A DNA stretch of 64,000 bases from Nostoc sp. CHAB 5824 (GTDB lineage: Bacteria; Cyanobacteriota; Cyanobacteriia; Cyanobacteriales; Nostocaceae): the NCBI RefSeq assembly GCF_020829665.1, contig NZ_JAIVFT010000016.1, positions 1-64,000 on the forward strand. Reading direction: 5' to 3'. Below the pieces are notes generated by a model. That model did not search any database. It was not told where the DNA came from and worked only from the letters and a program-made list of their open reading frames with translations. Numbering within the stretch: position 1 is the first letter of the stretch; every line of letters begins with the position of its first letter. Position numbers and translations under genes: made by a program. Shown one piece after another: positions 26,574 to 36,310 of the stretch.

Positions 26574-27482
26574 TCATTTTTCAGGGTTTGGTTGCTGACC
26601 TTTAGAACAGCGGTCAAACCACTCTTGGTATTTTTTCTGGTGTGACTCATCTTCAACAGCAATGGTCACTCGCACCTGGTTGCAGCCGTGATTTTGCTCT
26701 AGTGCGATCGCATTCAACAATAAACTAGCAGTTTTAGGCGAACTAAATTCGCCGCTTACCATTAAACCGCTGCCAAAATGCTGAATTTCAAGTCTTTCTA
26801 CTTCTGTTAAGTCAACACCAAAAATTTTCTCTTGTCCTAAATCAATTTCTGCAAGTTGTTTGTGTTCTGGGCTAATTTGTTCCACAATCAACTTTTCACG
26901 CCGGACAGGCACTTGTATCATCCGGGTTTCGATTTGTTTGCGAACAATCACCTCACCAACTTTACGCTTACTGCTTTCAACAACTAGTCGTTCTTCTAGT
27001 AAACGAATAATCTGTTCTTCGCTAGCCTCTTCTAAATTTACTGACTCAACTGGGCTATTTATAGTTTGATAATTTACTAGTTGCTCAGTTGAGTTTTCTG
27101 ATAGTGTGAGGTCGCCTAGTGTTTCTGTTTCTAAATATTCAGGCATATATTCAATTTCTGATTTATTTAAGTCTATGAAAACAGATTTAGTCGGCTTGTC
27201 GATTTTTTTTATTTTCTGGCTCTGCAATCGAAATAAAGAAGGATGTTTATCGGCTAACTGCTGACCATATTCTAGAGTTTGTTGATTCGCCTGATTAGAT
27301 ATAACTAGGTTTAATCGACGATTGGCATCCACAATTAAGTCATGAACTACTCCTACTAGCTGACCTTGCTGGTCGTACACAGCAAAATTGCTCACCTTCT
27401 TTCTTAAATCTGCTAATGAGGTGCTAGTGGAAGAGTCAGAGTTTGCCTGTCCAATGCTTTTTGTCATCGGTTGGCTATTCAT
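26574..27482 (-). CDS. DUF2382-domain protein with PRC-like N-terminus
   Basis: About 302 residues. The N-terminal part FAVYDQQGQLVGVVHDLIVD resembles a PRC-barrel, and residues about 155-205 match DUF2382 (LLEERLVVESSKRKVGEVIV, RKQIETRMIQVPVRREKL). The C-terminal about 80 residues (LEIQHFGSGLMVSGEFSSPK) form an additional region not present in the two downstream relatives. Starts at ATG 27482, with TTG 27488 and ATG 27467 as alternatives. It is the most divergent of three neighbouring DUF2382 genes on the same strand; the 240-bp gap to the next suggests separate promoters. Confidence 0.8.
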   Translation of the reverse strand: MNSQPMTKSIGQANSDSSTSTSLADLRKKVSNFAVYDQQGQLVGVVHDLIVDANRRLNLVISNQANQQTLEYGQQLADKHPSLFRLQSQKIKKIDKPTKSVFIDLNKSEIEYMPEYLETETLGDLTLSENSTEQLVNYQTINSPVESVNLEEASEEQIIRLLEERLVVESSKRKVGEVIVRKQIETRMIQVPVRREKLIVEQISPEHKQLAEIDLGQEKIFGVDLTEVERLEIQHFGSGLMVSGEFSSPKTASLLLNAIALEQNHGCNQVRVTIAVEDESHQKKYQEWFDRCSKGQQPNPEK

Positions 27483-27723
27483 ATGCAAAGTTTATGAGTT
27501 GCTTTCTACTTAGCTAATTTAAATGTATTGGTCATCTGAATACCATTCAGAAAATGTTTGCGACAGATGTATTTATTCAACTCATATTCCTCGTAAGATT
27601 CGCAATACAAAAACTAAAGTAGTATCAGATATTGCAAGCACAGGTAAAGCTAAGTCAACAGCCTCACCTGCACTGTGTCGAATTAATTATTAGTCATTAG
27701 TTACTAACTAATGACTCTGTTAG

Positions 27724-28617
27724 TTAGCGTTCTTCAATCGGAAGATTACCAGAATTCACATCTAACTCTTCACGACGCACGGTTTCTTGAGTTTCAACTG
27801 TGTCTTGCTCGACCACTTTTCTAACTCTGACTTCTTCACGCAAAAATGCTTCTTTGCGAACTTCAGGAGTTTCTTCGTGGATTTCTATACGAGCTACTTC
27901 GCCTTCACGGAAATCTGCTTCGCGTCCAGAAACGGCAGTACCTGCATCTGCTGGAGTTACACGCTCAATAATAACTCGTTCTCTTTCTATTGGCACTGCA
28001 ACCCGTGCAGTATCAGTCTCAACGTGCTTGCCAATCGCTACTTCCCCAGTTTTTTGACGACGTTTGCTGGCAATCAGCCGTTCTTCATACAATCTCAGAG
28101 TTTGATGATCTTGCTCATTTAACCCGAATAAAGAAGGCTCATGTTCGTAATTGTAGCTATCACGATTGTAGGTAGGCGCAACTGGCTGCTGATAGGTTGT
28201 ATCCACTGCTGCTGTCGCTTCCAATGGTAGTGATGCATCTACAGGTTGAGTGGAGTTTGCGGGTTGGCGATATACCCCACGCACCCTTTCTTCATAATCA
28301 TAATCAAGCGCTTGGCGTTCACTGAACTCAGGTAAATCTTCTGCTTGCTCTCTGGTTAAGCCAATTGTATAGACGCGATCAACATTATAGTCGATACGGG
28401 CACGACCAATTGGTAGTAACACTTTTTTACCAAATATCCAGAAACCTAAGTCAACGACTAGATAGCGGAAATGACCTTCTTCATCAACTAAAACATCACT
28501 GACAGTACCAATTTTTTCATCAGTTCCTTGGGTATAAACACCAAGTCCATTAATATCGTGACCTTCAAAGGTATCGCGATAGTTAGGCTCAAAATCTTGT
28601 AATTTGTAAAGAACCAT
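27724..28617 (-). CDS. AvaK/YsnF-type PRC-barrel plus DUF2382 stress protein (A)
   Basis: A 297-residue soluble protein. Residues about 1-115 form a PRC-barrel (KIGTVSDVLVDEEGHFRYLV, FGKKVLLPIGRARID), a variable linker follows, then DUF2382 (LYEERLIASKRRQKTGEVAI, TARVAVPIERERVIIERVTP, EAFLREEVRVRKVVEQDTVE). The family includes AvaK, described as an akinete marker in Anabaena variabilis, and the Bacillus general-stress protein YsnF. A stress- or dormancy-linked role is therefore plausible. A RBS GAGGT precedes the ATG. It is a clear paralogue of the gene at 28988. Confidence 0.88.
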   Translation of the reverse strand: MVLYKLQDFEPNYRDTFEGHDINGLGVYTQGTDEKIGTVSDVLVDEEGHFRYLVVDLGFWIFGKKVLLPIGRARIDYNVDRVYTIGLTREQAEDLPEFSERQALDYDYEERVRGVYRQPANSTQPVDASLPLEATAAVDTTYQQPVAPTYNRDSYNYEHEPSLFGLNEQDHQTLRLYEERLIASKRRQKTGEVAIGKHVETDTARVAVPIERERVIIERVTPADAGTAVSGREADFREGEVARIEIHEETPEVRKEAFLREEVRVRKVVEQDTVETQETVRREELDVNSGNLPIEER

Positions 28618-28987
28618 TATATTTTACCTCAAAAATTTTCTTCCCATCTCCTAATAACTAAGTTAGCCATTTAATTATTAATTTACCTCTTTCTGGCGAA
28701 TGAATTATTTCAAAATTTCAATAATCAAAAGTTATAGATATTTTATTAGAGCAGAGCAAAGAATTAAATAGAGAAGAGACGCAAAAATACTGCGGTGTAA
28801 AGTGCAATTTTGCGCTTCTAGATCCTTTATCAAGATGTAAGTTTTTCAAAGGCTTAGATTCCCAATTTCTTAGAGAAATCAGGAATCTTGGTGTTGAATA
28901 AAAAACCAGGCAGAGAGAGAAAAAAACTAATTTTGTCTGAATGATTATTTCAGATAAATCTACCAAAGAAACTTATTGATCATCTAC
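28618..28987. other. Intergenic region between the two AvaK-like genes
   Basis: About 370 bp, AT-rich, expected to hold the promoter of the gene at 27724. No further gene supported. Confidence 0.4.
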
Positions 28988-29830
28988 TTATATAGCTTCA
29001 TGTGTAGTGATACCATGTTCTTCCACATGTAGATTACCCGCAGTATCAACATCTAATTCTTCTCGACGAATGGTGTCTTGTGCTTCCACAGTCTCTTGTT
29101 CTACTACTTTCTTTACCCTGACTTCTTCACGGATAAACGCTTCTTTGCGTATCTCAGGCGTTTCTTCGTACACTTCTATGCGTGCTACTTCCCCTTCTTG
29201 GAACTTAAGTTCACTGGGATCTACAACCTTTCCTGCTTCTGTTGGCACAACTCGCTCAATCAGAACTCGTTCTTTTTGAATAGGTACTGTAACACGTGCA
29301 GTTTCTGTTTCAATGTGCTTACCAACTGTTACTTCGCCGGTTTTGATCCGGTTTTTGCTGGCAATTAATCGTTCTTCATACAGTTTAAAAGTTTGATGAG
29401 CTTGCTCATTCAACCCATATAAAGCTGGTTCTGTTTGATAATTGTATGTATTGCGATCATAAGTTATACCGCTGTTTGGAGAACGAAATACACTACGTAC
29501 ATTTTCTTCGTAATCATGATCAACGATCGCACCTTCGTTGTACTCCACTAAACCTTCTACTTGCTGTCTGCTTAATCCATCAACATAGACGCGTCTTGCA
29601 GCATAATTGATCCGGGACAGACCTATTGGTAGTAATATTTTTTTACCAAAAAAATCTACGCTTGTATCAATAACTAAATAGCGGAAATGGCCATCGTCAT
29701 CAACTAAAACATCAGCCACTGAGCCAACTTTATCTCCTCCCTCAGTATAAAGATCCAGAGCTTTAACGTCGTCTCCGCCAAAAGTTTCTCGATAGTTTGG
29801 GTCAAAATGTTCAAGTTTGTGAAGAGGCAT
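28988..29830 (-). CDS. AvaK/YsnF-type PRC-barrel plus DUF2382 stress protein (B)
   Basis: A 280-residue paralogue of the gene at 27724, with the same order: PRC-barrel (KVGSVADVLVDDDGHFRYLV, FGKKILLPIGLSRINY), a shorter linker (FRSPNSGITYDRNTYNYQTE), and DUF2382 (LYEERLIASKNRIKTGEVTV, TARVTVPIQKERVLIERVVP). The difference is mainly in linker length. Both opening and closing segments (LEHFDPNYRETFGGDDV, REELDVDTAGNLHVEEHG) align, so it arose by tandem duplication. The function is inferred from the AvaK family only. Confidence 0.88.
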   Translation of the reverse strand: MPLHKLEHFDPNYRETFGGDDVKALDLYTEGGDKVGSVADVLVDDDGHFRYLVIDTSVDFFGKKILLPIGLSRINYAARRVYVDGLSRQQVEGLVEYNEGAIVDHDYEENVRSVFRSPNSGITYDRNTYNYQTEPALYGLNEQAHQTFKLYEERLIASKNRIKTGEVTVGKHIETETARVTVPIQKERVLIERVVPTEAGKVVDPSELKFQEGEVARIEVYEETPEIRKEAFIREEVRVKKVVEQETVEAQDTIRREELDVDTAGNLHVEEHGITTHEAI

Positions 29831-30145
29831 ACGCTGTTTCCAGGTTATTTATAAGGCTTATTTAATAGTGTAAAAAATTTTGTGCTGAGTCCCCTCCTGC
29901 TGGCGACTGAATTTAATTGAGATTTTTTATGGTTTATAGTTCATATTTTATGAGCTAAATACTCCAGTTGAACACTCAGGGTAATCAATAGGAGTACAAC
30001 TAAAGTTATAAAAAACTCTAGCTTATGCTGGGATAAAAAATTTTGTACTGGAGATGATCTTGAAGGCTAATCACTGTAGACGCACTTGGAGAGCATCCAG
30101 ATACTAGAACGGTAAAGAAACAGAGAGATTGCAGGCTGCAAAAAT
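29831..30145. other. Intergenic region upstream of AvaK-like gene B
   Basis: About 315 bp that should contain the promoter of the leftward gene starting at 29830. No gene recognised. Confidence 0.4.
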
Positions 30146-30395
30146 CTAACCTGCAAGTATTTCCTTGAACCGTTCGTCTGCTCGAATTAAATCAAAGTCA
30201 GAATTAGTTTTTGCCAAATCTCGGTGTTGATCACCTTTTTGCTTAATTGCCTGTGTCAAACTTTCAATAGCTAAATCATAATCATTTCTTAATCCATGAC
30301 AACGGGCTTTATGACACAAAGCTCAATGAAATTTAGGCTGAAGTTTTAAAGTATCATAAGAAGCGATCGCCTGATCATATCGTTGTTTACACAAC
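30146..30395 (-). pseudogene. TPR-protein C-terminal remnant with in-frame stop
   Basis: The minus strand reads RYDQAIASYDTLKLQPKFH, then TGA, then ALCHKARCHGLRNDYDLAIE and SLTQAIKQKGDQHRDLAKTN, ending DLIRADERFKEILAG before the stop at 30146-30148. This is the tail of a cyanobacterial TPR protein (DAIASYDxALxLxP pattern). The TGA and lack of an upstream start mark it as decayed. Its upstream end abuts the caspase-like gene's stop in another frame. Confidence 0.65.
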
Positions 30396-32513
30396 CTGAA
30401 AACTAAAGCTAAGACTTGCCCAATTATTCACATCCAAGATATATGAGTCGGCTGCTATACCGTTCATCTCCGTTTTAAGGGCGCTGGCGTTATGTAAGTC
30501 TTGTACCAAGGCTTGTGCAACGTCAAAGGGATTCAACAATGGGCCAATCGGTCGTTCTTCGGCTGTGGAATACTTAACAGTGCTTAAGGCGGCGAGAGTT
30601 TCGCTAAAGGGAGCAGTACTAAAAATTAGTTGTTGTTCGCACTCAGAAGCTGGCCCTGAAATCACCCATTGGGAAGCAGCATTAGTTTGGGGTAGGGTGA
30701 GGGTTTCACCTGGGGCGATAACGACTTCTTTGAGGAGGGGCTTAGTGTCCGCAGTGTTTGGTTCTTGGGGGGTTTCCCAAGAGTAGAAGGCAACTGCTGT
30801 ATGATTATTGTTTAATCCCAGCAAGATTAAATATACTGGGCGATCGCTCTGGTTTTCCACTCGATATTGCATTCGACTACCGATAGGCACAACGGGAGTG
30901 GGGAGAGACGCGATTAATCGCGTCTGTAGTGATTTTTTAATCGAAGTTTCAGTTTTGAAAGCTCGTACTGTTTCGCGCTGCATAACGACGCGAGGCGATA
31001 TGCTACTAATTATTTCTAAGGTTACCTTGAGAGCCAAGCGGGAAGAACCTTCATTTTCTGTGAGCCGCCATAACTTGGCTGCAAACAGGGTTGATAATTT
31101 TGGCGCTAACCTTTGCACTGTTAATTTTACTGCTTCTCCTGCTTCCCCGGTGGTATTGGGAATTAGCTCGCTACTAAGAGAAAATAGACCATAACGACTG
31201 GGAATTTCCTGTAGCTTGGCAAATATATAATCAGCTGGTTTTTCTCCTGCTACTACGGTGGATACATGGGAAAATCCAGCAAAGGCACTTGTGGCGTCTA
31301 CCCGCTCAATTCTTTCCAATCCAGTATCCAAACCTATTGTTAAATGAATATTTCGGGGTAAAACGCGAACTGCTTCTTGGACGAGTTGCCCGACTTGTAG
31401 AGGAGTTGTGCTATCAATTTTGGAAATTTGCGCTTTTGCAGTTAACCCAGTCCGCGATCGCAATATTAATTGCTCTGTTGTTGTTAGAGAAAATCGAGAA
31501 TTCACTCCGTAGTATAGCAGCACTTGTGGAGGTAAACCTGCCAACCACAGATGGACTGTTTTGCCGTCATCTTCAATAGCACTTACCGCGCCTTCTCCAC
31601 CAATAATACTGTCTGGTAGTAGAGACGTTACATCTTGATTCTGACTACTTAATAACGCTGGTTGCTGTTTGCTACCTAATTTGTATAGAGAATTTTCCAC
31701 ATGCGAGAGGGCGATTTGAATTGTGGTGGCTGGGGTGAATTCCCACAAATACTGCGTCAAGGCGTAAGTAAATAACCCGGCACTAAAACCAGAAAAGAGT
31801 CCTTCCCTTGCCGTCTGCGTTGGCTCTGAGGTAGCTGCTAAAACAATCGGAGTGTTGAGTGATTTCTGAGTTTTCAGTTGTTTGAGGAAGTCGAGTTCTT
31901 CTGTTGCTACTTTTGCTACCGACTCCTGAAGGGCGCGAATTTTTAATCCTAAGACTGTGCTAGGAGCATAATAGCTAGTATCCAATACTGCTGTTACTCG
32001 TTCTGTGGGGAGCGATCGCAATAATAGCAGTAGAGTTTCTTCTAATATATAGTTGACTATTTTCTCATCTTGTGAATTTTGGTTCACATTAGCTGGCACC
32101 AGAGCATTTTGCATTGTATCTGGCGATGTTTCCAATTTGACACGACTGCCATAGCCGCTAAAGTGAAAAACGACCACATCATCAGGTTTAGCTTGCTTAC
32201 CCAGGTGATCCAAAAAAGCCGCCTCAATGAATTCCCTGCTAGCTTGTTCCTCAGTTAAGGTTAAAATATCTGACCCTTGGAAACCAAAGCGGTGAATCAA
32301 AAGTTCTCTTTGTAGTTCCACATCCGTCAGACAACCACTGAGGGCTGGAATTTCTGGGTATTGGTTAATACCTATCAACAACGCCAACTTGCGCGGACTG
32401 GGTTGTGCCAAAGCCTGATAATAGCGATTTCCCAAAGTCAACCACTCAGCTTCAGTTACCCCCAATACCGCGAGTATTGAGCCAATTCTGTGTAAAAACG
32501 TGCGCCGTTCCAT
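30387..32513 (-). CDS. Caspase-like protein (pseudo-orthocaspase) with DUF4384-like region
   Basis: A 708-residue protein. The N-terminus MERRTFLHRIGSILAVLG resembles a Tat or lipoprotein-like export signal. Residues about 40-250 form a C14/p20-like fold (RKLALLIGINQYPEIPALSG, CLTDVELQRELL). The catalytic dyad is lost: the His of SGHG is Tyr121 (HFSGYGSR) and the Cys of the DSC motif is Ser180 (VLDTSYYAP). It therefore belongs to the Tyr/Ser pseudo-orthocaspases known in cyanobacteria. The rest includes propeller- or beta-sandwich-like segments and a DUF4384-type part (MQYRVENQSDRPVYLILLGL, VVIAPGETLTLP). Scaffolding or binding is more likely than proteolysis. Confidence 0.85.
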   Translation of the reverse strand: MERRTFLHRIGSILAVLGVTEAEWLTLGNRYYQALAQPSPRKLALLIGINQYPEIPALSGCLTDVELQRELLIHRFGFQGSDILTLTEEQASREFIEAAFLDHLGKQAKPDDVVVFHFSGYGSRVKLETSPDTMQNALVPANVNQNSQDEKIVNYILEETLLLLLRSLPTERVTAVLDTSYYAPSTVLGLKIRALQESVAKVATEELDFLKQLKTQKSLNTPIVLAATSEPTQTAREGLFSGFSAGLFTYALTQYLWEFTPATTIQIALSHVENSLYKLGSKQQPALLSSQNQDVTSLLPDSIIGGEGAVSAIEDDGKTVHLWLAGLPPQVLLYYGVNSRFSLTTTEQLILRSRTGLTAKAQISKIDSTTPLQVGQLVQEAVRVLPRNIHLTIGLDTGLERIERVDATSAFAGFSHVSTVVAGEKPADYIFAKLQEIPSRYGLFSLSSELIPNTTGEAGEAVKLTVQRLAPKLSTLFAAKLWRLTENEGSSRLALKVTLEIISSISPRVVMQRETVRAFKTETSIKKSLQTRLIASLPTPVVPIGSRMQYRVENQSDRPVYLILLGLNNNHTAVAFYSWETPQEPNTADTKPLLKEVVIAPGETLTLPQTNAASQWVISGPASECEQQLIFSTAPFSETLAALSTVKYSTAEERPIGPLLNPFDVAQALVQDLHNASALKTEMNGIAADSYILDVNNWASLSFSFQVV

Positions 32514-32718
32514 AATTAGCTATCAGCCCTCAGCTATCAGTTAGCAGCTTACAGGGCTGAACTCTGTAGTGTAAAGTGACAGTGGATACTGTTTGCTTCT
32601 TAACCAAATAATTGTTAATTCATAATTCATAATTTCTGCTAACAGAGTAACTAACTCGAGTGAGGGAAAAGATAAAAACATATTCCTGACTCAAGGAAAG
32701 CGATTCATCAGTAGGATC

Positions 32719-32750
32719 TTAATTACGAATTACGAATTACGAATTATTTA
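32719..32750 (+). repeat. Short tandem repeat AATTACG
   Basis: The unit AATTACG recurs about four times in tandem just after the end of the ATP sulfurylase gene. Such heptamer tandems are typical of Nostoc spacers. The 244-bp gap 32514-32757 otherwise shows nothing. Confidence 0.6.
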
Positions 32751-32757
32751 AACCACC

Positions 32758-33936
32758 CTAAGCAGGTACTTGTATCCGCATTGCCTGCGCTAACTCTGCC
32801 GCCACTTCTGGACGGGAAAATTCTGGTGGAGGTAACTCACCGCGCCGCAACATTTCTCGGACTTTTGTCCCCGATAAATGAATGCGTTCTTCTGGCGTGC
32901 TGGGACTGGTTTTAGATGTTGCCATCTGCTTAGTGCGCGTGCAGTAGAAAGCGTGTTCAAATTTCATCGGCACAATGCCTAATTCACTTGGGGCAAATTC
33001 ATCAAAGATATACTGAGCATCGTAAGTACCGTAATAGTCACCGACACCAGCATGATCCCGTCCGACGATAAAGTGAGTACAGCCGTAGTTTTTGCGGACT
33101 AAAGCATGGAATATTGCCTCACGAGGCCCAGCATAGCGCATTGCGGCTGGATTTATTGCCAAAGTTACCCGGTTTAAGGGGTAGTAGTGTTCCAGCAAAA
33201 TTTCATAGCAGCGCATCCGCACGTCAGCGGCAATATCATCTTCTTTTGTCGCCCCGACTAATGGGTGCAAAAATAGACCATCAACAATTTCTAAAGCGCA
33301 CTTTTGAATATATTCATGGGCGCGATGGATAGGGTTGCGAGTTTGAAAGCCGACGATGGTTTTCCAACCTTTGTCTTTAAACATTTGCCGTGAGGCAGCT
33401 GGATCAATTTGGTAAGTGGGAAACTGGGGATGAGGTTCGCGTTGCAACAGCCAAATATCACCCGCCAGATGTACAGTACCTTGGTTATAGAGTACCTGTA
33501 CGCCTGGATGTTTGACATCATCAGTGCGGTAGACATTTATTGCTTCGCGGGTTTTGTCGTAGTGATATTTTTGCGTGAGTTGCAAAACCCCAATAAACTC
33601 ACCTCTGGAGTTATCCAGACGGATTAAGCCGCCTTCTTGCAACGGGGAAGCTACTTCTTCGCTTACCGATAGTGTAATCGGTATTGACCACACAAGACCG
33701 TTAGCTAGTCGCATTTCTGTAACAGTGCGATCGTAATCTTCCTGGTTCATAAAACCCGTGAGTGGACTAAAAGCACCGATCGCAATCATTTCTACATCAG
33801 AGACGGCGCGATCGTCTAGTTGCACTCGCGGCAAAAAGTCAGCTTTTGAGAGAAACTCTGCTCTTTGTTCTGGTGTGGCGATACGGTTAACCAACTGTCC
33901 ACCATGAGGAGCTATAGCATCTGGATTTTGACTCAA
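32758..33936 (-). CDS. sat: Sulfate adenylyltransferase (ATP sulfurylase)
   Basis: A 392-residue cytosolic enzyme making adenosine 5'-phosphosulfate from ATP and sulfate, the first step of assimilatory sulfate reduction. Family motifs are intact: QTRNPIHRAHEYIQ with the HxxH-type nucleotide-binding site, VGATKEDDI, GRDHAGVGDYYGTYDAQ and the C-terminal HLSGTKVREMLRRGE. It is a bacterial dissimilatory-type single-domain form without an APS kinase. The start is a TTG at 33936 (SQNPDAIAPHGG), supported by an AGGGG RBS 6 bases upstream and by the family's usual N-terminus. Single-gene unit. Confidence 0.95.
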   Translation of the reverse strand: MSQNPDAIAPHGGQLVNRIATPEQRAEFLSKADFLPRVQLDDRAVSDVEMIAIGAFSPLTGFMNQEDYDRTVTEMRLANGLVWSIPITLSVSEEVASPLQEGGLIRLDNSRGEFIGVLQLTQKYHYDKTREAINVYRTDDVKHPGVQVLYNQGTVHLAGDIWLLQREPHPQFPTYQIDPAASRQMFKDKGWKTIVGFQTRNPIHRAHEYIQKCALEIVDGLFLHPLVGATKEDDIAADVRMRCYEILLEHYYPLNRVTLAINPAAMRYAGPREAIFHALVRKNYGCTHFIVGRDHAGVGDYYGTYDAQYIFDEFAPSELGIVPMKFEHAFYCTRTKQMATSKTSPSTPEERIHLSGTKVREMLRRGELPPPEFSRPEVAAELAQAMRIQVPA

Positions 33937-34152
33937 CGTAATCCCCTCTTTGTATTAACTGTTATTGTTTCAGATTATGTACTAACTTATCAAATGCTGG
34001 TACGTAGAGAAAAAATAGTTGGAAAAATACTGTCATTTCAACCTACCACAAGATTTACCTGACATAAGAACCGCTTTCAGTTTCCTGCTACTCCAGACTA
34101 ATAATTGGGAAAAATAAGTTTGAACTCAAGAACTAACCTTTGGAGGTTGCAA

Positions 34153-35865
34153 ATGCTATTTTACTTACGTGTGCTAGCTTCAGCTTTACTTAGACCATTG
34201 AGAGCAATCCATCGATTCGTTAAATTTTTAATAAAACAAGAATATCAAGCAGACGGCGTAAGACATTTAAATCTGGGACTTGATTTATATAACCAAGGAC
34301 TTTATCATGATGCATTAAAAAAGTTCAGTCAAGCTTTGTCTTATTTTCAAAGAATTCAAGATTTAAAAAATGAAGGTAATACTCTTAGTAATATTGGGAG
34401 TGCATATCGTAGTATTGGACAATATTCAAATGCTTTAGAGAACTATCAAAAAGCGCTTTCTCTTCATCTTGAGGTCATGGATCGCAAAATGGAAGGAAAA
34501 ACACTTTGTGGTATTGGGGCAGTATATTCCTTGTTAGGACAATATTCAGAAGCGCTACAGCACTATAATCAATCCTTAATAATTAGTAGAGAAGTAGGCT
34601 ATCTATCTAATGAAGCTGCTACTCTCAGTAATACTGGCTTAATTTATGAAAGGCTTGGACAGCCTCAAAAAGCCTTACAAAAATATCAAGAGGCACTAAA
34701 AATTTACAGGAGTCAAAATCATTGAAATGGTGAAGCATCTGTTCTTAATAACATAGGAAAAATTTACAATGAATTAAGCCAGTATACAAAAGCATTAGAG
34801 CTACATCATCAAAGTCTTAATATCCAGATAGAAAATAATCATTTATCAGGTCAAGCTTATTCGCTGAATAATATAGGATGTGTTTATCGTCAAATGGGAC
34901 AATATACAAAAGCGCTAGAACACTATAAAAAAGCTTTAATAATTTTCAAAAAATTAGATGATCGGGCCAACGAAGCTACAGCCCTCCATAATTTTGGAGG
35001 TGTTTATGACCAGATAGGACAGTATCAAGAGGCATTAAAATATTATCACCAAGCTTTATCAATTCGTCAATAAATAGGAGCGCAAGAAGACGAAGGTACT
35101 ACTTTAAATAACATTGGAGCAGTTTATAGTTTTCTAGAACAATTCCCTAAAGCACTTCAATATTATGAAGAAGCTTTAAGGCTACATCGGCAGATTGGTG
35201 ATTTTGGTGGTCAAAGTACAACCCTCAATAATATAGGTCATATATATTTTCGTTATAAAAATTATACAACAGCTTTAGAATGCTATCAAGAAGCATTAGT
35301 AATAGCGAGTAAAATGGGCGATCGCGACACAGAGGCTACTGTTTTGAGTAATCTTGGGTTACTTAACGCTAGTTTAAAAGACTTTGAAAAAGCATTAAAC
35401 TATTACGAGCTTGCATTAGCACTTCGACGAGAAATTAATGCTCGTCCAGGTCAGGCAGAGACTCTCTATCTTATTGGTGATCTCTATTGCGATTTAGGAA
35501 ATTACTCCAAAGCACAAAATTATCTTCAAGAAGCTCTAGCAATTAGTCAAGAAATTGGAGATAGTCTGAGTGAGAGTAATACTCTTAGCATTTTAGGGTT
35601 GATGTATAGACATTTGAAACAGGATGAAAAAGCTATAAAATACTATCAGCAATCTTTAATTATTTGTAAACGATTAGGCAATCGGATGAGTGAACTTCAA
35701 AATATTGAACATATAGGTGAACTATTTCTTGAGCTAAAACAACACTCTAAAGCCCTAAAATATTATCAGCAAGCATTAGCAGTAGCTAAAGAACAAGGTT
35801 ATCAAAAGACTGAAGGTAAAATTATTGAGATAATTAATGAAGTTAATAATTGTTTATCTGATTGA
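34153..35865 (+). pseudogene. Long TPR (kinesin-light-chain-like) gene broken by two in-frame stops
   Basis: One continuous frame of about 570 codons carries roughly thirteen TPR-like repeats of about 40 residues (EGNTLSNIGSAYRSIGQYSN, ALEHYKKALIIFKKLDDRAN, ALKYYQQALAVAKEQ). It is interrupted by TGA at 34723-34725 (after YRSQNH) and TAA at 35071-35073 (after LSIRQ). The frame and repeat register are preserved across both stops, so each is a point change (CGA to TGA and CAA or GAA to TAA would do). The start ATG 34153 has GGAGG at 34142-34146. A hydrophobic N-terminus (MLFYLRVLASALLRPL) suggests membrane association. The final 183-codon part has its own internal ATG at 35314. Confidence 0.8.
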
Positions 35866-36028
35866 TTGACTGAACCTTGGTTAGAGATAAAAAGCGATCG
35901 CTATTCCGGTATTATGGTTTTTAAAGCTGTAAATACTCCAATAGTAGTAAGCGCAAGTAATCTAAGGTTCTAATATAACTCTTTATCTGTTCATAATTGC
36001 CATTACTGCCAAAATAAAAACTCGCAAT

Positions 36029-36310
36029 CTAAGGTACATTTAAAACTCGCATAGCTTGTAATTGCTCAATTGCCTGGGCTTGATTGACAATTTGACCTGT
36101 GCTTTCAATTTGACTTGCATACCCTCTGAGATTTACTGTTAAAAGTTCAAGTTCTTCTAAAAGTGAAAACTCTTCATCTTCTGGTGGAAACTGAATAGAA
36201 ATTTCTCGTCGTTCACCTCGTGTATTTTCATAAGTATTAGTCAACTGTGCTAATAATTGAATAATATTTCTCTTAATTAATTCTTGCTGATTTAAAATTG
36301 CTTTAGTCAT
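36029..36310 (-). CDS. Small helical protein, second gene of a coupled pair
   Basis: A 93-residue protein of unknown family, MTKAILNQQELIKRNIIQLL onward, helical with an acidic middle (FPPEDEEFSLLEELELLTVN). ATG 36310 overlaps the end of the upstream frame by 8 bases (ATGACTAA-type overlap), so translation was probably coupled; ATGs at 36313 and 36322 are alternatives. Size, charge and coupling resemble an antitoxin or immunity partner, but that is inference from layout. The partner is broken. Confidence 0.55.
   Translation of the reverse strand: MTKAILNQQELIKRNIIQLLAQLTNTYENTRGERREISIQFPPEDEEFSLLEELELLTVNLRGYASQIESTGQIVNQAQAIEQLQAMRVLNVP

Noticed and set aside
27787..28122. Plus-strand Phe/Cys-rich frames opposite the AvaK-like genes
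   Set aside because: Antisense shadows of Glu/Lys-rich coding sequence.
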